The notes beneath the pieces are model-generated. The model saw only the letters and a program-made list of their open reading frames with translations. It had not been told where the DNA came from and did not search any database. The position numbers and the translations under genes were made by a program. Below, in pieces: positions 60,175 through 64,000 of a stretch of 64,000 bases of DNA. Source of the stretch: Chrysophaeum taylorii (lineage: Eukaryota > Sar > Pelagophyceae > Pelagomonadales > Pelagomonadaceae). Within the stretch, counting starts at the first letter, position 1, and each line of letters starts with the position of its first letter. The stretch lies in the NCBI GenBank assembly GCA_029834535.1, contig JAQMWT010000028.1:326624-390623 (forward strand), given 5' to 3'.

Positions 60175-61248
60175 GTGCAGGCCAGTAAGTTCGCCAGTAA
60201 GTTCACCTGGTCCCAATCTCTAACCCCAGTAAGTTCACCTGGTCCCAGTAAGTTCACCTAGTCCCAATCTCTAACCCCAGTAAGTTCGGCGTAAGCCCAC
60301 TCGTGCTCACATCCACTCACCCCACTCTCCTTCGAGCTCGTCGCTCTCACCTCCGCCAATCTAAGCTGCTTTGATCCGTACACGCCGCTAGCCCTTGCGT
60401 TCACTCTAAAAACCCCAGTAAGTTCACTTGGTCCCAGTAAGTTCACCTGGTCACTTAGTTCACCTAGTCCCAATCTCAAACCTCAGTAAGTTCACGTGGT
60501 CCCAGTAAGTTCACCTACCGTGCGCGTGTAGACGCCGGGAGGGGGCTTATCGGTATTGCGCAGCACGTGTGGGGTAGGGTGGAGTCGTCGACCCAGATGA
60601 GCATATCTCCTCGGGGTTGCCGATCGACAGAGAGCCACGTAGAGCTGGACGTGGCAGAATACGGGCTTCGCCAAGAGGACGCCGACCTCGCGGGGCGTCT
60701 GGCCCTGGCTCTTGTTGATCGTTTGGCGTCGGCGGGCCTTAAGGGATACAGGTTGGAGGAGCCTCGGTGACAACGACACGATCGATCATGTATCTGGTAC
60801 CATTGCAGTGGCCGTGCGACAGGTCGAGGTTGCGAAGACTTTAAGCTCGCGATCAAAGTCAGCATGCCGTTGGTTGTCGGGGAGTTCAAAACTCAACTCT
60901 TGAGAGCGAGGCGTCGTCTTCCGACCCAACCTAGTCGGCCGAAAAGAACTCCGACGCCTCGTCTCCGGGAAAAAACGGCCGCGGTCATGCGCGCGGCGTT
61001 GTCAGCATCGACAACATCGTTTCGACGGGGCGTGAGAATGGCGCGCTGAAAGAGCCGCCGCGGGTCGTGGAAACAGTCTGCGAGGTCGCCGTAGACGGCT
61101 TGGAGGATCAATGCCTTCCTGGCTCGCGGGCCTACATGATCCTTACCCTAAATCGAGGGACAACCCTCATACCCCACAAACCCACCCACATCATTCACGC
61201 TCCCCACACACACCCCCCTCTTAGCAGTCGACATTTAAAGACAAACAA
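60175..61248 (-). mobile_element. Helitron-derived satellite unit E
   Basis: Second tandem unit, period 1,074 bp. Its first ~330 bp are almost identical to unit A (26553-26900), including the GCTAGCCCTTGCGTTCACTC variant, which points to recent exchange between the two loci. The helicase fragment is at 60515-61111 (minus). It ends with the TTTAAA-associated module instead of a (GACA)n run. Confidence 0.82.
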
Positions 61249-62396
61249 GTGCAGGCCAGTAAGTTCACCTAGTCCCAATCTCTAACCCCAGTAAGTTCAC
61301 CTGGTCCCAGTAAGCTCACCTGGTCAGTAAGTTCACCTAGTCCAAATCTCTAACCCCAGTAAGTTCGGTGTAAACCCAATCGTGTTCACACACAAACTCC
61401 TTTGAGCTCGTCGCTCTCACCCTCCGCCAATCTAAGCTGCTTTGATCCGCACGCGCCGCCAACCCTTGAGTTTACTCTAAAACCCCGTAACTCACCTGGT
61501 CCCAGTAAGTAAGTTCACCTGGTCCACAAGTCAGCTCACCTAGTCCCAATCTCAAACCCCAGTAAGTTCACCTGGTCCCAGTAAGTTCACCTACAGTGCG
61601 CGTGTAGACGCCGGGAGGGGCTTATCGGTATTGCGCAGCACGTGTGGGGTAGGGTGGAGTCGTCGACCCAGAAGAGGATATCCTCGGGGTTGCCGATCGA
61701 CAGAGAGCCACGTAGAGCTGGACGTGGCAGAAGACGGGCTTCGCCAAGAGGACGCCGACCTCGCGGGGCGTCTGGCCCTGGCTCTTGGTGATCGTTTGGC
61801 GTCGGCGGGCCTCAAGGGATACAGGTTGGAGGAGCCTCGGTGACAACGACACGATCGATCATGTATCTGGTACCGTTGCAGTGGCCGTGCGACGGGTCGA
61901 GGTTGCGAAGACTTTAAGCTCGCGATCAAAGTCAGCATGCCGTTGGTTGTCAGGGAGTTCAAAACTCGACTGTAAGAGCGAGGCGTCGTCTTCCGACCCA
62001 ACCTAGTCGGCCGAAAAGAACTCCGACGCCTCGTCTCCGGGAAAAAAAGGCCGCGGTCATGCGCGCGTTGTCAGCATCGACAACATCGTTTCGACGGGGC
62101 GTGAGAATGGCGCGCTGAAAGAGCCGCCGCGGGTCGTGGAAATAGTCTGCGAGGTCGCCGTAGACGGCTTGGAGGATCACTGTCTGGCTCTCGCGCCTAC
62201 CTGATCCTTACTCTCGCGCCTACCTGATCCTTACTCTCGCGCCTATCTGATCCTTACCCTAAATCGAGGGACAACAAACAACAGACAGACAGACAACATC
62301 TGTCGATTAGTAGTTAGGACAAACATCACAAACCACCCACTCCTTCAGTCCCCAAACACACCCCTCTAGTCGACATTTAAAGTTAAAGACAAACAA
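61249..62396 (-). mobile_element. Helitron-derived satellite unit F
   Basis: Third tandem unit, 1,148 bp, with the helicase fragment at 61591-62180 (minus). A CTCTCGCGCCTACCTGATCCTTA motif is triplicated at its end (62190-62260), versus two copies in unit D and one in unit G, a sign of local slippage. Confidence 0.82.
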
Positions 62397-63423
62397 GTGC
62401 AGGCCAGTAAGTTCACCTAGTCCCAATCCTAACCCCAGCATTTTCACCCATTAAGTTCACCTAGTCCCAATCTCTAACCCCAGTAATTCGGCGTAAACCA
62501 ATCTTTATAGTTCGGCTAAACCCACCCCACTCAACCCCCTCTCCTTTGAGCTCGTCGCTCTCACCCCCGCCAATCAAGCTACTTTGACCCGCACACGCCG
62601 CTAGCCTTTGAGTTTACTCTAAAAACCTCAGTAAGTTCACTTGGTCTCAGTAAGTTCACCTGGTCACAAATTTCACCTAGTATCTAATAACTAACCCCAG
62701 TAAGTTCACCTGGTCCCAGTAAGTTCACTGGTCCCAGTAAGTTCACCTACAGTGCGCGTGTAGACGCCGGGAGGGGGCTTATCGGTATTGCGCAGCACGT
62801 GTGGGGTAGGGTGGAGTCGTCGACCCAGAAGAGGATATCCTCGGGGTTGCCGATCGACAGAGAGCCACGTAGAGCTGGACGTGGCAGAAGACGGGCTTGG
62901 CCAAGAGGACGCCGACCTCGCGGGGCGTCTGGCCCTGGCTCTTGGTGATCGTTTGGCGTCGGCGGGCCTTAAGGGATACAGGTTGGAGGAGCCTCGGTGA
63001 CAACGACACGATCGATCATGTATCTGGTACCGTTGCAGTGGCCGTGCGACGGGTCGAGGTTGCGAAGACTTTAAGCTCGCGATCAAAGTCAGCATGCCGT
63101 TGGTTGTCAGGGAGTTCAAAACTCGACTGTAAAGAGCGAGGCGTCGTCTTCCGACCCAACCTAGTCGGCCGAAAAGAACTCCGACGCCTCGTCTCCGGAA
63201 AAAAGGCCGCGGTCATGCGCGCGTTGTCAGCATCGACAACATCGTTTCGACGGGGCGTGAGAATGGCGCGCTGAAAGAGCCGCCGCGGGTCGTGGAAATA
63301 GTCTGCGAGGTCGCCGTAGACGGCTTGGAGGATCACTGTCTGTCTCGCTCGCGGGCCTACCTGATCCTTACCCTAAATCGAGGGACAAACAAAAGACAAA
63401 CATCTGTCGATTAGTAGTTAGGA
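62397..63423 (-). mobile_element. Helitron-derived satellite unit G
   Basis: Fourth tandem unit, 1,027 bp. Helicase fragment at 62706-63336 (minus) with the same frame change as the other units, then the boundary motif at 63398-63423. Confidence 0.82.
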
Positions 63424-64000
63424 GTGCAGGCCAGTAGTTCACCTAGTCCCAATCTCTAACCCCAGTAGTTTTAGGTCTGGTCCCAGTAAGTTTCATATAG
63501 TTCACCTGTCAGTAAGTTCACCCTACTCACACACAACTCCTTTGAGCTCGTCGCTCTCGCCTCCGCCAATCCAAGCTGCTTTGATCCCCACACGCCGCTA
63601 ATCTTTGAGTTTACTCTAAAACCCCCAGTAAATTCACCTGGTCCCAGTAAGCTCACCTGGTCACTAATTCCCTATTCCCAATCTCAAACCCCAGTAAGTT
63701 CACCTGGTCCCAGTAAGTTCAACTACAGTGCGCGTGTAGACGCCGGGAGGGGGCTTATCGGTATTGCGCAGCACGTGTGTGGTAGGGGGAGTCGTCGACT
63801 CAGAAGAGTATATCTCGGGGTTGCCGATCGACAGAGAGCCACGTAGAGCTGGACGTGGCAGAAGACGGGCTTGGGCAAGAGGACGCCGACCTCGCGGGGC
63901 GTCTGGCCCTGGCTCTTGTTGATCGTTTGGCGTCGGCGGGCCTTACGGATACAGGTTGGAGGAGCCTCGGTGACAACGACACGATCGATCATGTATCTGG
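63424..64000 (-). mobile_element. Helitron-derived satellite unit H (cut by window end)
   Basis: Fifth tandem unit, cut at the window edge inside the helicase fragment. Its frame 63992-63723 shows the motif order without an internal stop: IDRVVVTEAPPTCI, TINKSQGQTPREVG, LPKPVFCHVQLYVALC. The array probably continues to the right. Confidence 0.82.

Overview
The window is GC-rich nuclear DNA from a eukaryotic microbe. The most likely source is a photosynthetic alga with a secondary red-type plastid, such as a pelagophyte-like stramenopile or a haptophyte; this is inference, not a database match. The evidence: spliceosomal genes with very short GT-AG introns (about 41-97 bp); a flagellar dynein-regulatory-complex subunit; a myosin; a HEAT-less eEF3-type ABC ATPase; and two bacterial-type proteins (IF-3 and an Mfd-like helicase) whose N-termini look like bipartite plastid presequences with a Phe after the signal peptide.

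Layout. 0.3-7.6 kb: zinc-knuckle protein and a Slo-like K+ channel (divergent), nucleotide-sugar transporter and TylF-type methyltransferase (divergent, starts 55 bp apart), then an unknown protein tail-to-tail with the methyltransferase. 7.6-9.3 kb: an old repeat relic and a frameshifted pseudogene. 9.4-17.2 kb: PA-domain secreted protein, a disordered protein with two introns, DRC4/GAS8, a small membrane protein and a thiolase. 17.2-18.9 kb: no firm gene, but a near-perfect hairpin, a 10-bp tandem repeat and one copy of a dispersed repeat. 18.9-26.2 kb: plastid IF-3 and eEF3-like ABC protein (divergent), RNA m5U methyltransferase and a five-exon SDR (convergent), and a SEC14-like protein. 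26.3-28.8 kb: an inverted pair of repeat units. 28.9-34.8 kb: a zinc-finger/Ig-like/J-domain protein and a long coiled-coil protein with VQTE repeats. 34.9-38 kb: truncated patatin, decayed transposon sequence and minisatellite. 38.1-54.9 kb: ER-type J protein, Mfd-like helicase, a myosin with a C-terminal Tubby domain, and glutamate synthase. 55-64 kb: gene-poor DNA ending in a repeat array that runs off the window.

The repeat units are the main structural surprise. Each of eight units carries a decayed C-terminal piece of a Helitron/PIF1-type helicase with the same internal frameshift, followed by a minisatellite-like block built from an AGTAAGTTCACCTGG motif. Five units at the right edge lie head-to-tail with a period of about 1.03-1.15 kb. 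Another pair at 26.5-28.7 kb forms a large inverted repeat. A hAT-like transposase remnant lies between two units. This looks like a satellite family grown from a dead Helitron fragment.

Functional links between neighbours are few, as expected of a nuclear genome. Shared themes are plastid gene expression (IF-3, Mfd-like), the secretory pathway (nucleotide-sugar transporter, TylF, PA-domain and ER J proteins) and flagellar/cytoskeletal function (DRC4, myosin-Tubby). All domain calls come from reading motifs by eye; no search was run.
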